A DNA stretch of 64,000 nucleotides, taken from Iris pallida. Lineage: Eukaryota > Streptophyta > Magnoliopsida > Asparagales > Iridaceae. Numbering within the stretch: the stretch's first letter is position 1; each line of letters starts with the position of its first letter. The DNA lies in NCBI GenBank assembly GCA_029216955.1, contig JANAVB010015600.1, positions 37,198,153-37,262,152 of the forward strand, in the 5' to 3' direction. Positions 10,911 through 21,944 of this stretch are shown piece after piece. The position numbers and the translations under genes were made by a program. The notes below the pieces were generated by a model. The model was given only the letters and a program-made list of their open reading frames with translations, was not told the origin of the DNA and did no database searches.

Positions 10911-11567
10911 TGTGAGTTGGTCCACGATCACCCACACTGCATCCTTTCTACTAGGGCTCCTTGGAAATCCTGTAACGAAATCCATAGTAATGTGTTCCCA
11001 CTTCTATTCAGGGATAGGAAGTGGCTGTAACAGCCCTGCAGTTCTCTGATGCCCTGCCTTGACTTGTTGACAAAACAAGCATCTTGCTACAAATTATACA
11101 ATCTCTCTTTTCATCCCGTGCCACCAATAGTACTTCTTCAGGTCGCGGTACATCTTGGTGCCCCCTGGATGAATCGAGTAGATTGAACTATGTGCTTCTT
11201 CCATCAACTCCTACCTCAATTCTCCGTTCGAAACGTATAAGCGATTTCTGTACCTCAATATACTGTCCTCGTGAATGTGTAGTCCCTTCTCTAGTCCAGC
11301 CTCGGTCCTCTCTCAAAGCCTTCGAAATTGTACGTCTGCAGGCAAAGCTGCCTTGATCCTTTCGACTAATGATGATTGAACCTTCAAGCGTGCTAAAACT
11401 CCACTCTGTCCAAGCAATATAACTTCTATCCCAATCTTCTGAAGATCATTCAACAACTGCGATTGGACGGTCAAGAAGTATGCTGAAGGTTTCCTACTCA
11501 AGGCATCTGCAACAATATTCACCTTGCCAGGATGATACTGCAGCTCAATATCATAATCAGCCATCAT
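10880..11567 (-). pseudogene. RNase H end and integrase of A, fragmentary
   Basis: Reading leftwards, 11567-11313 gives the RNase H tail [10 protein letters not shown] and ADALSRK, then a spacer. About 11310-11080 holds the integrase zinc region (IHPGGTKMYRDLKKYYWW, then CLFCQ), with stops. About 11000-10880 gives WEHITMDFVTGFPRS and VWVIVDQLTKSTHF, the first part of the integrase core with its first catalytic Asp. The rest of integrase and any chromodomain are missing because of the junction at 10608-10910. The domain would have catalysed insertion of the cDNA; it cannot work here. Confidence 0.85.
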
Positions 11568-11569
11568 CT

Positions 11570-12955
11570 TTAACCATCATCGCTGCCTCATGTTCAACTC
11601 CCTTCGCATAAAGACGTATTTCAGACTCTTGTGATCAGTAAATATCTCCACGCGCTCTCCGTACAAATAGTGCCTCCAAAGCTTCAATGCAAAGATCATT
11701 GCAGCTAATTCCAAGTCGTGTGTTGGGTAATCTTTTCATGCACCTTCAGTTGTCTTGATGCGTAAGCGATAACTTTGCTATGTTGCATCAAAACACAGCT
11801 AAGTTCACTCCACGATGCATCACTGTATACTACAAATCCTTCCGATCTAGAAGGAAGTGTTAGGATAGGTGCATAGGTTAACCTTTTCTTCGACTCTTCA
11901 AAGCCTACCTGACAATCTGCTGTCCATTAGAACTCCTGGTCCTTGCGTGTCAACCGTGTCACATGCTCTACGATCTGCGAGAAGTTTTTCACAAACCGTC
12001 GATAATAACCGGCTAGTCCTAGGAAACTCCTTACTTCTGCTACTGATGTTGGTGTAGGACAAGACTCCACTGTAGATATCTTCTCTGGATCTACTGAGAG
12101 TCCATCCCCTGAAATGATATCTCCAAGGAAAGGAACTATATCCATGCAAAACTCACATTTGTTCAGCTTAGTGTACAACCTCTCTTGTCCCAATGTCTCT
12201 AGCACGATGCGGAAATGCTCCTCATGCTCTTCGTAGCTCTTAGAATATACTAAGATGTTATCAATAAACACAACCACGAACTTGTCCAAGTACTGATGGA
12301 ATACCTTGTTAAACACAACTGGTGCATTAGTTAAACCAAACGGCATAACCAGGAACTCATAGTGTCCGTACTTGCTTCGAAATGCTGTCTTCGGGATTTC
12401 TTCCTTCCGTACCTTGATCTGGTGATATCCAGTCCTAACATCGATCTTTGAGAATATGCAAGCTCTACTAAGTTGATCGAACAGATTGTCTATGCGCGGT
12501 AAGGGGTACTTGTTCTTGATGGCTACAGTATTGAGAGCTCTATAATCAAGGCACATGCGGACCGACCCATCCTTCTTTGGTACAAAAAGGATAGGCACTC
12601 CCCACGGTGATACACGGGCTCGAATGAAACCCTTGTCTAGAAGGTCGTCTATTTGCTTCTTCAGCTCCTCTAATTCTTTTGGCGCTAACCGATATATAGT
12701 TGAAGTAATCGGCTCAGCTCCTGGAACCATGTCAATAGTGAATTCTATTTCCCGATCAGGTGGTAAACCTAGAAAGTCATCGGGAAATACATCCACGAAC
12801 TCTGATATAATTCTTGGATGCTCCTTCTCGTCGTCAACAATTTGTGCCCTTAATGTAGGTGGGACACCTTGCTCTCTAGCTCCACGAAAAAATTTGAACT
12901 CAGAATTACCGAAAGATCTGAATATAACCCTTCCGAGTTGGCAGTCCAACGTCAC
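11570..12955 (-). pseudogene. Gypsy reverse transcriptase/RNase H of A
   Basis: 12955-11927 is an open 342-residue RT segment: [18 protein letters not shown], then [48 protein letters not shown] and [10 protein letters not shown] follow the family order. The catalytic box reads FIDN where gypsy RTs have FIDD, so one of the two metal-binding aspartates is Asn. After a stop near 11927, RNase H continues brokenly (YSDASW, IAYASRQLK) to about 11750 and then loses its frame. Reverse transcription by this copy is not possible. Confidence 0.9.
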
Positions 12956-12969
12956 ATGGTACTAACTAA

Positions 12970-13280
12970 TCAGTCCATACCAAGTACAACGTCATAGTAC
13001 GACATTGAGAATATCAATAATTCTGCTCGTATCTCTCTACCATATACAACTACTGAGCAAGATCTACAAGTGTCACTAACGGAAATAATCCCTCCTCCCG
13101 TCAGAATCTTTATGGTCTTAGGAAGTGGTGAAGTGGCTACTCTATGCGTGGCTACGAAGCTAGCAGCAATAAAAGAATGCGATGCTCCTGAGTTGAATAA
13201 GGCTACAGCAGGTAAAGATGCTACTAAGATAGTACCTGCTATCACATCTCCTATAGTCGTCTCCTCCTCTACGGTCATGA
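12970..13280 (-). pseudogene. Retroviral-type aspartic protease of A
   Basis: Open segment with ALFNSGASHSFI in place of the usual LFDSGASHSFI, so the catalytic Asp is Asn. The second half ends DVVLGMD, the typical flap-to-dimer region, directly before RT. A frame change near 12960 separates it from RT. Either lesion alone would abolish polyprotein cleavage. Confidence 0.85.
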
Positions 13281-13497
13281 CATAAGCCTGTCCACGACCT
13301 GGTGCTGGTGTCCTCTGTTGTTGAGTCTGCTGAAATAATGCCGCCTATGGGGCCAAGGGTGGCCTCGCCTGAAATCCTCCTGGTGCCGGTGGTCGCATGC
13401 CTCCAAGTCCAGGCTGTGGTGCACTTGGTACTAGAAATGCTGGTATGGGTGGCTGTGGTGCTGGCCTCGGTATTGGCAACTATGACATTGGTGCTGG

Positions 13498-14613
13498 TCA
13501 GGGGTACTCTGGACAATCTCGTACTGAATATTGGCCCGATCCACATCCCAAACATAATCCCAGCCTACATCTACAATCCTTCGAAAGATGTTCCCTCTTG
13601 CCGCAGTAATGACAAGTAGGTAACGCCGCTGCTAGTAGCCTCTGCTGGTGTTGTATCATAGGTCTTTTTTGCTGGACCTCCCTGAGGTGCTCGGGCTGGT
13701 ACAAGCGGCCTCTTCTGAATAGCCTTTTTTCTTCTGTATGGGTCCCATACATCGTACAGCGGTGAGTACTCCTGAATAAGTAGTGGGTACAGCCGCTCCA
13801 TTGAAATTCTTCAAGTCGTAGCTCAATCCTTCATAGATATTCTCGGCCTTCTCTTCTTCTGTCTGAATCAGGGCTGGTGCATACTGGCTAAGGCGTAGAA
13901 ATTCAGCATTGTATTCCTCTAGTGTCATGTTACCCTGGACAAGGTAAATGAACATATCCTGGAGTTCTGCCCTGAAAGTGGCTGGGATGAACATCTCTTG
14001 GAAGAGCTTGGAGAACTCATCCCAAGTGACATTCTCTGGTACCAGCCTTTTCTCCTCTGAGAGCCACCAGTCATGAGCGTTGCCAGTCAGCTGCATCCTG
14101 ACAGCGATCATCCAACGATCCTTTAGAAGTTCAGCTGCTTCCAACTAATGTTGGATGTTGGTAAGCCACTCATAGACCGCAGTTGGATCCTCTTTGCCTG
14201 AGAAAGGAGTTGGCTTCAGCTGGTAAAAGTTGGCAATGGTTCCCGTCGATGGCTGTTGAGCTAGTGGAGGTACTTGTGCTATTGCTGCTACTATGCCGTC
14301 TCGCATGCCCTCTGACTGCCTCAATTGCGCCTCCATCTGGATCTGCTATTGTGCTTGCATCATAGCATAAAACATCTGAAACATCTGTTGAGGATCCATC
14401 GTCTGTCCCATCTGGGCAAACAACATCGGTGGTATCTACGGCAGTGGTGGCATCGGTGGTATGTCATCCCTCTTGAATCTCGAAGATTGTGGGTCCGCTG
14501 CATTGCCTTGGTGGGCAGGAAAACCCCCAACCGGTGGCATAATCGTGTCATCCTGGTTGATGATTGCATCCTGAGGAGTGTCTACTGGTGTCTCGTTGCT
14601 CTCTCATGGGTCC
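13498..14613 (-). pseudogene. Gypsy gag of A with two zinc knuckles
   Basis: Reading leftwards: a Gln/Met-rich N-terminus beginning at an ATG near 14613 with a stop at its fourth codon, the segment 14336-14145 (NFYQLKPTPFSGKEDP), then 14144-13656 with the capsid-like fold MQLTGNAHDWW, WDEFSKLFQEMFIP and MTLEEYNAEF. In another frame come CHYCGKREHLSKDC (a good CX2CX4HX4C knuckle) and CLGCGSGQYSVRDC, in which His is Tyr. At least three stops and a frameshift break the frame. Gag would package the RNA into virus-like particles. Confidence 0.88.
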
Positions 14614-14811
14614 ATCGTACTGCGTATAATAGAATTTTAAAGATTAGGACAGATGATATCAAAGTAGGATGCAAGTCAAGCAATTAATTTGAAATCGATA
14701 TAAAGAGATCAAAGACGAGTAATTTATGTGGATGAGATCCTATGGTCTTTTCCTATATCTTGTTGCAGGCTCATATCGCAACAGTTATGTATCTGAAATG
14801 ATATTACTGAC

Positions 14812-14828
14812 CTGTATGGGCCATCACA
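14812..14828 (-). other. Probable primer-binding site of A
   Basis: On the minus strand TGATGGCCCATACAGG follows the LTR end by a short TGTTTTTG spacer. Element B has the near-identical TGGTGGCCCATGCAGG in the same place, so the match is conserved between families. The tRNA was not identified. Confidence 0.45.
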
Positions 14829-16516
14829 AAAACATGTAACGCCCCAGTCCTAAAATATGTAGGACTAGGCATATGAAACATGCCAGCAGTACATCACCAA
14901 CAGACTAAGAAAATGTTTAGACTTGTCAATGAGTACTTAAGCTGTAAATCTCACATGGCCACAGGTACAAAGCTATTCTCATCCATGTAATAATATTCAA
15001 ATATCCAAAATACCAGGACATGATAATAAAGAGAGTTTGAATATCATAATAGAGTTGTCCAACAAATAAAAAACTATAGAATGTCTCGGGTACACCCCGA
15101 CAATAAGCAAAAGGAAATAAGTGACAAAGCTGATCATACTGTCTGCTAAGAAATAATCATCCAAAGATGGATGAACTGCGTACTCAAGCAAAGTCCTCTG
15201 GCATAATCTCGTCCTCCTGTGTAGGTACGTCTCCTGTAACAGCACCTGAAATGTATACCTCAGTTTATGCCTCCTCGTCTACACCTGGTGGAGATGACCA
15301 GGTATTTAGAGACATAACAAGGTACAAAAATACAACATGCCAAGTAACAATAAATAGGAATACTTTAAATAACAACACACGGGTATCTATATAATCCAGT
15401 CTAAGTGAAATGCAAGTGAGAACAAGCTCTATACATCGGACTACTACGCCAAAGGCACCGTGTCGGTGGACCTCAGGCGTACGAGTTAACACTGAAGCTC
15501 TGCTACAGAGACCACAATATACGAGTATGGGTAACAATCATGTCCCGGCTATAAAGACAATAACTAAACGTGTATCTATTTTGTAGCCCGATGATCAGTC
15601 TATGTTCTCCCCATCCCATGTACTAGTCTACCATTTCATGTCTTGTAACACTTCCAATATCGAGTAAATAATCCTGTGACCTATCACAGAGTCAAAACCA
15701 TGAATTTGTCGTGTCTAGGACTCTGTCTCCTGATCGTGTCATTTTTCTAGGTCCATCGTGTCTCAAGTAACACGATAGTCAGTACAGCGTTATGTCTAAA
15801 GTCAATCCCCAATATCCGCGTACGAAAATTGACACCCGGATATGCTCGAACGTGAAGTATTAACAAGATCCTACGTAAACAACAACTATAAGCTATGCTA
15901 ATTATGAAGCAAGAATGTAACTAAAATAAAGTACAACAAGAACTGAACGTTGGCAAGGTACACTTGCATGTATCTTGTCAAAGTGCTGTAATCTGTCGGT
16001 GTTCCTCGACTGGTGGTGCGACGGGTCCTAAGTCACCTATTTAATATTATATTTCAGTTAATGCCAACATTTGTAACTACCCAACATTTAGTAGACGGTC
16101 ATCGTATACAACTTATAAATTTTTACGAAGTTTATGCCGATATTCCAGCATACGTGTCACGATAATATTTTAAATAATTAAAGTTTCTATAGATCATGTG
16201 CCAAAATTTACAACCAATGTACTAACTTGGCCTAAATAAAATCTAGTACGTAAACATCATTTTTAATTAGTTTTTAGAAATCATTTATTATTTATTAAAA
16301 TTGAAATACTATAAATACATATAAAGGTATTTACTGTTTTTATTCATTTAAAAATCTAACTATTAAATAAATAATTTTAATAAAAATAAAAATCAATACT
16401 ATAAATAAAAATACAATTTATAAGTATTTTACATCACTCAAATACAATGTGTAGTTATCAAGATACGTAAATACCAACTATTATAATACATATTACCCAA
16501 AAATAAGAAACATATA

Positions 16517-16905
16517 ATTCGAACTCGAGGTTAGTAGATTGTGGTTTAGAGCCGTTGCTCTGACCAGCAAGTCAGATAGGATTTTGTTTTTATAAGGAAA
16601 CCACATATATGTATGTATACCAAGTACTATATAAATATATTCATTAAAATATATTCTTTTAAAACAAAAAAATCTAGAAATGGGCTCGAACTCGGGTAGC
16701 CAAGCTTTGTTTTTAGGATGGCTACACTGACCAATGGGTTAAAATCAAGTTTTGTTTTCTTATGAAAACCTTATATATATACATTTACCAAATACTATAA
16801 AATGTATTCATTTTTTTATAAAAAAATTGCTTAATAGGGGGCTCGAACTCGGGTCTACAAGGGTGTTCTTGAAGGCCCCTGAGGTTATCACTGGACCAAG
16901 GTTGA
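16517..16905 (-). repeat. Three tRNA-like A-box/B-box modules
   Basis: On the minus strand three modules each pair an A-box-like word with a B-box-like GAGTTCGARYYC: module 1 TGGTCAGAGCAACGG (16570-16552) with CGAGTTCGAAT (16529-16517); module 2 TTGGTCAGTGTAGCC (16738-16720) with GAGTTCGAGCCC (16696-16682); module 3 TTGGTCCAGTGATAACC (16901-16881) with GAGTTCGAGCCCC (16852-16839). Spacing of about 25 to 30 bp between boxes and about 160 bp between modules is regular. They resemble internal Pol III promoters of tRNA genes or SINEs but do not fold as intact tRNAs. Confidence 0.5.
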
Positions 16906-17088
16906 TTTGGTGTTTTCATAAGGGTTCCTCTTGGATTATAATGAGAGATAGAGTTCAGTTTCTTACCGAGGAGGAAAAATAAGGTGGTTGTAAGGTGTTG
17001 TCGGCCGGCGTAGCAGATGTACAACAGCAGGTAACTTAAGGAGTTAGAGGTATGATGTGTGTTTGGGTTGTATGAAAGAGGTGCATGC

Positions 17089-17098
17089 ATTTATATAC
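17089..17098 (-). promoter_or_regulatory. LTR TATA box of A
   Basis: TATATAAATG on the minus strand, about 1 kb inside the 5' LTR edge, followed by GCATGCACC. It is comparable in position to the TATA of the solo LTR at 21169-21177. Confidence 0.5.
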
Positions 17099-17143
17099 AT
17101 AAGGAAATGGAAGTTAGAATTAAGGGGAGAGGAAAAAGAGAGG

Positions 17144-17236
17144 TTACAAAAGAAAGAAAGAAAGAAAGAAAGAAAGGGGTCGGGTGTTACTCGGAGGTTA
17201 CAAAAGAAAGAAAGAAAGAAAGAAAGAAAGGGGTCG
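17144..17236. repeat. Duplicated GAAA microsatellite
   Basis: Two runs of about seven AAAG units, each preceded by GAGGTTACA and followed by GGGGTCGGGTG, form a 56-bp tandem duplication within the LTR of A. Confidence 0.85.
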
Positions 17237-17651
17237 GGTGAGCTGTAGAGAGGAGAGGGCCATTAATCCATGCGTTAATGCATGCAATTAAAGGTGGGGA
17301 TTTGACAATTAAAGGTCAGGTGCTAATCAAAAGATGGGTCTATTGCTCCTTTCTAAATTAAGCTATGCGTTAATGCATGCAATTAAAGGTGGGACCCGAC
17401 TTCATGAAGAGGGGGAAATTTGTTCCATTTTTTTTTAGCTTGTACTCTCTTCTATCTTGCATGTATTAATGCATGGGAGAGGTTTTGGTGGGACCCGGGT
17501 GTAAGTGGTGGGGATTTAATTATTTTTGTTGCTGCTTTGCATTTGCATGTAAATGCATGGAATAAGTTGATGTGGGCCCAAGACATTTGATAACACTAAG
17601 TATTTTCACTAATAAGTCCCATATACTAATTTACTTAATTAATCACCACCC

Positions 17652-17684
<33 letters not shown>

Positions 17685-17693
<9 letters not shown>

Positions 17694-17880
17694 TTTTTGA
17701 AGCAATGGGTACTTGTGGCGAACTCGCCTCCGCTGAGGCTCGAACTGCGAACTCGCCTCCGCTGAGGCTCGAACTCCCGACCACTTGGGCCGCATGCATC
17801 TCTCTTAACTCGCCTCCGCTGAGGCTCGAACTCCCGACCACTTGGGCCGCATGCATCTCTCTTAACCACTAGGCTAGAGG
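17685..17880 (-). mobile_element. tRNA-derived SINE-like element with duplicated B boxes
   Basis: On the minus strand CCTCTAGCCTAGTGGTTAAG (17880-17861) is an A-box-like start, and GGGAGTTCGAGCCTC is a B-box-like word found at 17836, 17779 and, as GCAGTTCGAGCCTC, at 17749. Units repeat with periods of 57 and 29 bp. The element ends in a 14-base A tail (T run 17685-17698, plus view). Both sides are long TA runs, so a target duplication cannot be told from the microsatellite. Head, internal promoter and tail fit a tRNA-derived SINE; the family is not identified. Confidence 0.55.
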
Positions 17881-17885
17881 TCATT

Positions 17886-17946
<61 letters not shown>

Positions 17947-18055
17947 CACTTACAATATAGCTAACAAATAATTACTCAAAAGTAATTTTTAAAAATAAAA
18001 TAAAGATAAGTATAGAATAATTGTACTAGCTAAATATTGAATACATATATACAAG

Positions 18056-18096
<41 letters not shown>
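17886..18096. repeat. TA run and TAA run near the outer end of LTR A
   Basis: About 28 TA units up to 17945, then AT-rich sequence, then about 12 TAA units ending at 18096, just before the LTR end. Confidence 0.9.
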
Positions 18097-18097
<1 letters not shown>

Positions 18098-18120
18098 TTT
18101 GGGAGGGGGTTTATATGCAC

Positions 18121-18818
18121 CAACAAGAACGACAAATTTTGCAGTAAATCCTACCCTTCCATCTCAGTCCAAAATCTCAAATTATCCTTGACAAATTGTT
18201 ATCTTCCAATATTTCTTTGTTACCCAGTTCCTCATCATCCATACCATCTAACCTTCCAGCAACATACGAGACTTGCTTCAAATCAAGAACTTATATTCAT
18301 GTGCTTAACTTCTGGAAAAGCTGGGCCTTCTTTGACACCATTTCTCCTCTTTCATTTTGCATTATACTTCATATTCAATTTCAGGTGCTTCTAGTCCCTT
18401 AGCATCACATCCACATTTAGTAAACCCCAAAGAACTGGCAGCTCCCTATAGGCTGCTAGGTTACCTCATCAAAAATTGTACCCGGAACCTAAAAAATATG
18501 GAGGTATTAATGGCATTATTTTATATTTAGTTTAGGTAAACTGCCAGGACCTATGAGACACCGACTATGTACTTGGTGTATCTGCTTGGATTCTGTATTT
18601 TCTATAGGCTATAGGGTAGCTTATTATGGTTTAGATTACATGCTTTTAAGATAAACTCAAATTGTGAGGTAATTCATGCTATGCATCATACCTATTTGCT
18701 ACTTGAGTATGTTCTTCTTGTTCTGTAGAATATATATACATCTAGTACTTACAACATCATTTTTGTTTCCTCATTAGGAAATGGCTTGGCTTCAATGCCT
18801 TTTGTAACTGACACTAAT
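18121..18818 (+). other. Host-like DNA between element A and the solo LTR
   Basis: Continues the block interrupted at 9489. A frame open across the target site continues here (SKSYPSISVQNLKLS and following, about 90 codons from 18121) but matches nothing I know. CTAAT at 18814-18818 is the left target duplication of the solo LTR. No gene is supported. Confidence 0.4.
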
Positions 18819-21800
18819 TGTCATGCTCCAGTTTCAAAATATATAGGAATCCAAGACATGAGCATGTCAGTTGTACAGCTATAATAAGTATTTCCAATTT
18901 AATGGACTTATCATAATCGTAGTACGCTGAATCCTATAACTACAATACAACAGTCACAGGTAATCTATCATCTCCACAGCAACAACATCGTACTATAATC
19001 TTATCCACAGAATAACAACATCAACACAAAAGGATGTAATAATAAAGCCTGACTGAAATAGAAATAAGTCTGAATATCCAAATACAAGATCTGTCTTAAA
19101 TAACCAAGTCTGGTGGAAATATATCTACGAAAATAAAATACAATGTTGGGAATAATAAAGTACTGAAATAAGAAAATAGTCAGTATATAGCTAGCAAGAT
19201 AAAATGTCCATGACTCTAATCACTATCAATCCTTGGATCAGGGAAACTCCTCGGGCACAAACTCTATGTCCTCTGCAAGAAATCTGGGCTAAATTTCTGG
19301 TCAGTAAACTGTAGGATAAAGGTGCTCGTCCAGATTTATGAAAGAACCAGATCCTTAGAGAGATGTAACAAGATACAATATAAACTGAAACCAATACAGA
19401 AAATAAACTGGCAAACTATCCATCTATGTGTATGCATGTTGAAGATAACTTTGGGCCATATAGGTAGGTAAGGGAGTAGCATTAGCGTCAACTAGTACTG
19501 AAATATATACTAGCATACCTCCCGACCGTACCGGAGACTAGTCCGTGGCCGCTGCCAGATATATCCACTAGTATAACCTATAACAGGGCACACTGAGGCT
19601 TATGTGTATTGTCTGTCCCATACACCTACTAATAGTCTTCCGCTCCTACGTCATGCTCAAGTCACATCCATGACTCGAACAATCCACATCTCTATGCAAG
19701 TCACTAACTAGACTCAATCTAATCAATATATGAATCATCACACGGAACGCTCGTATCGGTAGCGAGCCGAGTACGTAAGCTCATGCCAACACAATGTAAT
19801 CCCACTCACTGTGTCGTATATGATACGTGATAAGGCATATAAGTCCTTAAGAAATAACTTCATACAATCCGGGTACGTCTCCTAGACACGTAAGCCAAAC
19901 ACACGCACACGAGCATCGATAACCACATCGATGGCACCCAAGTCTTACTTGGACACACTCTATTAACACAACTACTTCTAACACAACAACAACCCATGTA
20001 TTTTAACAGTACAAGAAAGTAGCATGGTATCTTGTCTGGATTTTCGGCAAATGAATAAAGTATCAGTCCGACTTCAACCACCGTAGAAAATAGATCACGA
20101 ACTCCTAGATGATATAAATAAACTAAATAAACATCACCACATTACTTACCATACATATAATTACCTTATTAGGCTAAATTAGTCACAAAAATTAGTCCAC
20201 TAGCCCAAACTATTCAAAGACACAATAATCTATATATGGCAACCCATTATATAATATTATGTACCAAAAATTTACACTTTTAATTTCTCGAAAATATCAT
20301 ATTAAATTCTGAATATATTCCATATAAATATATTTTTAGAAAAATATGCTAAATCACTCTATTAAAGTATCAACACAACATGCCACATGGAAATTCAATT
20401 CGGAAGCGATAATTCATGAAAAAATATGAAAATTATTTATTCTGGAATAAATCAGAATAATTAGATTCAAATATGATTTGTCAACTAAAATCATTAGATT
20501 TATGTCATATTTAAATCATACGAAAGTTTGGAGTCAAAAAGATTAATTTTGAGAGGTGTGTCGGTGTCCAAAATTTGATAGAAGCAAAGTGATAGCATAA
20601 CATCATGAAATAGTTGCAAATATTCATGAACAATGATTCTAGATGATATATATATATTTTAGAGACCTTAACAAGTTTTTTCTAGATCAAACGGAGTTCG
20701 AAGTCGTCAAAAAAGTCTCCGCACCAAAATTCGTCAATTGTGGACACATTTTGGTGTAACGGATGCCACGGCCAAAAGGAGTGGAACGGTGTGAGTTAAC
20801 GATTGGACATGAAAGAAGACATGTAGGGATATCTACTAAACTTGGTTTGAGGTGAAATAGATGAGAAAAACTATTTTAAACCTATATTACAAAACACCAA
20901 CCAGCTACTAGTATTTTAAAAGAAAACGACGAGTTTCAGTGTCTTCGAGGGCTTATATCTCTCTCTGAAAGCGTCATGGTGCTCCCAAGAGTTGCTAGGA
21001 TGGTGGAGGAAGTCGAGAGGGGTGTGGGAGTGATGGTAGGAGGCTTGGAACACGAAGGGAAGGGGGTTTTGGGGTCGGCCAAGTGGCTATTGGAGTCGTC
21101 GGCCTTGAAGTAATAAGGGGTCGGGTTTATGGATGGGGAGAAGAGGTTGGGCGTCCAAGAGCTTGTGCATATATAGGGTTTTGATTCTCCAAGAATTTTT
21201 GGAAATATAGGATTTGGTTTGATTAGATTTGGAGTTTATTTGGTTCTCCAATCAATCAGTTTAAATTTGAGTAGAAATGGTTTCCTTAATTGGATAGGAT
21301 GTTTGACTTTGGTCAAAGTAGCAGAGATTTGAGCACATGGATGCTCACGAATTGATTTAAATCAATTTACTAGTGCTCTTCCATGAGTTGGCATTCTAGA
21401 GTGGTTTCCACTAGATTAGGTTTACTAGGGTTAAGTCCTGAAATTATTTCTAAGAGAAATAAACACCGAAATGGCTAAAAACGGATCTTATGTGCCATTT
21501 GAAAATAAGTAGCACATGAAAAATCAATTGAGTGGGAAACTATAGGCATATGTGCGGTAGGCTCAAAAATATTCGAAATCATGCATTGGATCGTTTAGGT
21601 TGGATCGATATCGAGTGCCGAAATCAAGTTAGAAAGTACGACAAATTTTACAGTAGATAACCTTTTGGCCTAAGTTGACCACAAAGTTGTGCGATAAAAA
21701 TAGAATACAAGATAACATATTTGAGTGGGACATGATATATCAAAATAAATTTAAACTCGTCTAGATCAAAACTCATAAAGGAAGTTTCTAGAGATTGGCA

Positions 21801-21939
21801 TTTCTTATGCTCCAAAAATCAAAGCTACGAAAAAGTATATATTATGATCATAAATAATAGTAAAAAATATTTATTAAGAACTATACTAAATAAAAAATAA
21901 AAATAATAAAAAATAACTCTAAAAATTTAGGGGCTTACA
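18819..21939 (-). mobile_element. Solo LTR of a Ty3/gypsy element (3121 bp)
   Basis: Plus view begins TGTCATGCTCCAGTTTC and ends AATTTAGGGGCTTACA, so the element reads on the minus strand (TGTAAGCCCC start). A perfect 5-bp target duplication CTAAT flanks it at 18814-18818 and 21940-21944. A minus-strand TATA (CTATATATG) lies at 21169-21177. There is no internal sequence, so this is a solo LTR left by recombination between the two LTRs of a full element. End sequences resemble those of A and F. Confidence 0.88.
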
Positions 21940-21944
21940 CTAAT

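Larger units (their letters stand above)
9490..18115 (-). mobile_element. Ty3/gypsy chromovirus-like element A, defective
   Basis: Minus-strand element with LTRs starting TGTAACGCCCCAGTCC (plus view) at 9490 and 14835, and gag, protease, RT, RNase H and integrase reading right to left. The full 5' LTR (right) is about 3.3 kb; the left LTR is cut off at about 10608 and joins integrase sequence, so the end of pol, the polypurine tract and most of the 3' LTR are lost. TGCAC at 9485-9489 and 18116-18120 is a 5-bp target duplication; the outer LTR end there reads TATA instead of the expected TACA, a plausible C-to-T decay. Large LTRs and pol wording suggest the Tekay/Del branch, tentatively. Confidence 0.85.
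14835..18115 (-). repeat. 5' LTR of A, about 3.28 kb
   Basis: Plus view starts TGTAACGCCCCAG and ends GGGGGTTTATA, directly before the right TGCAC duplication. The end resembles that of the solo LTR at 21939 (TTTAGGGGCTTACA). Minus-strand TATA (TATATAAATG) is at 17089-17098. The LTR has accumulated tRNA-like modules (16517-16905), GAAA microsatellites, a SINE-like insertion (17685-17880), TA and TAA runs, and duplicated ATGCGTTAATGCATGCAATT words (17269 and 17363). Confidence 0.75.

Noticed and set aside
16517..16580. tRNA gene
   Set aside because: A- and B-box-like words are present, but acceptor stem, anticodon arm and 3' end cannot be folded by eye, and no terminator follows at the right place.
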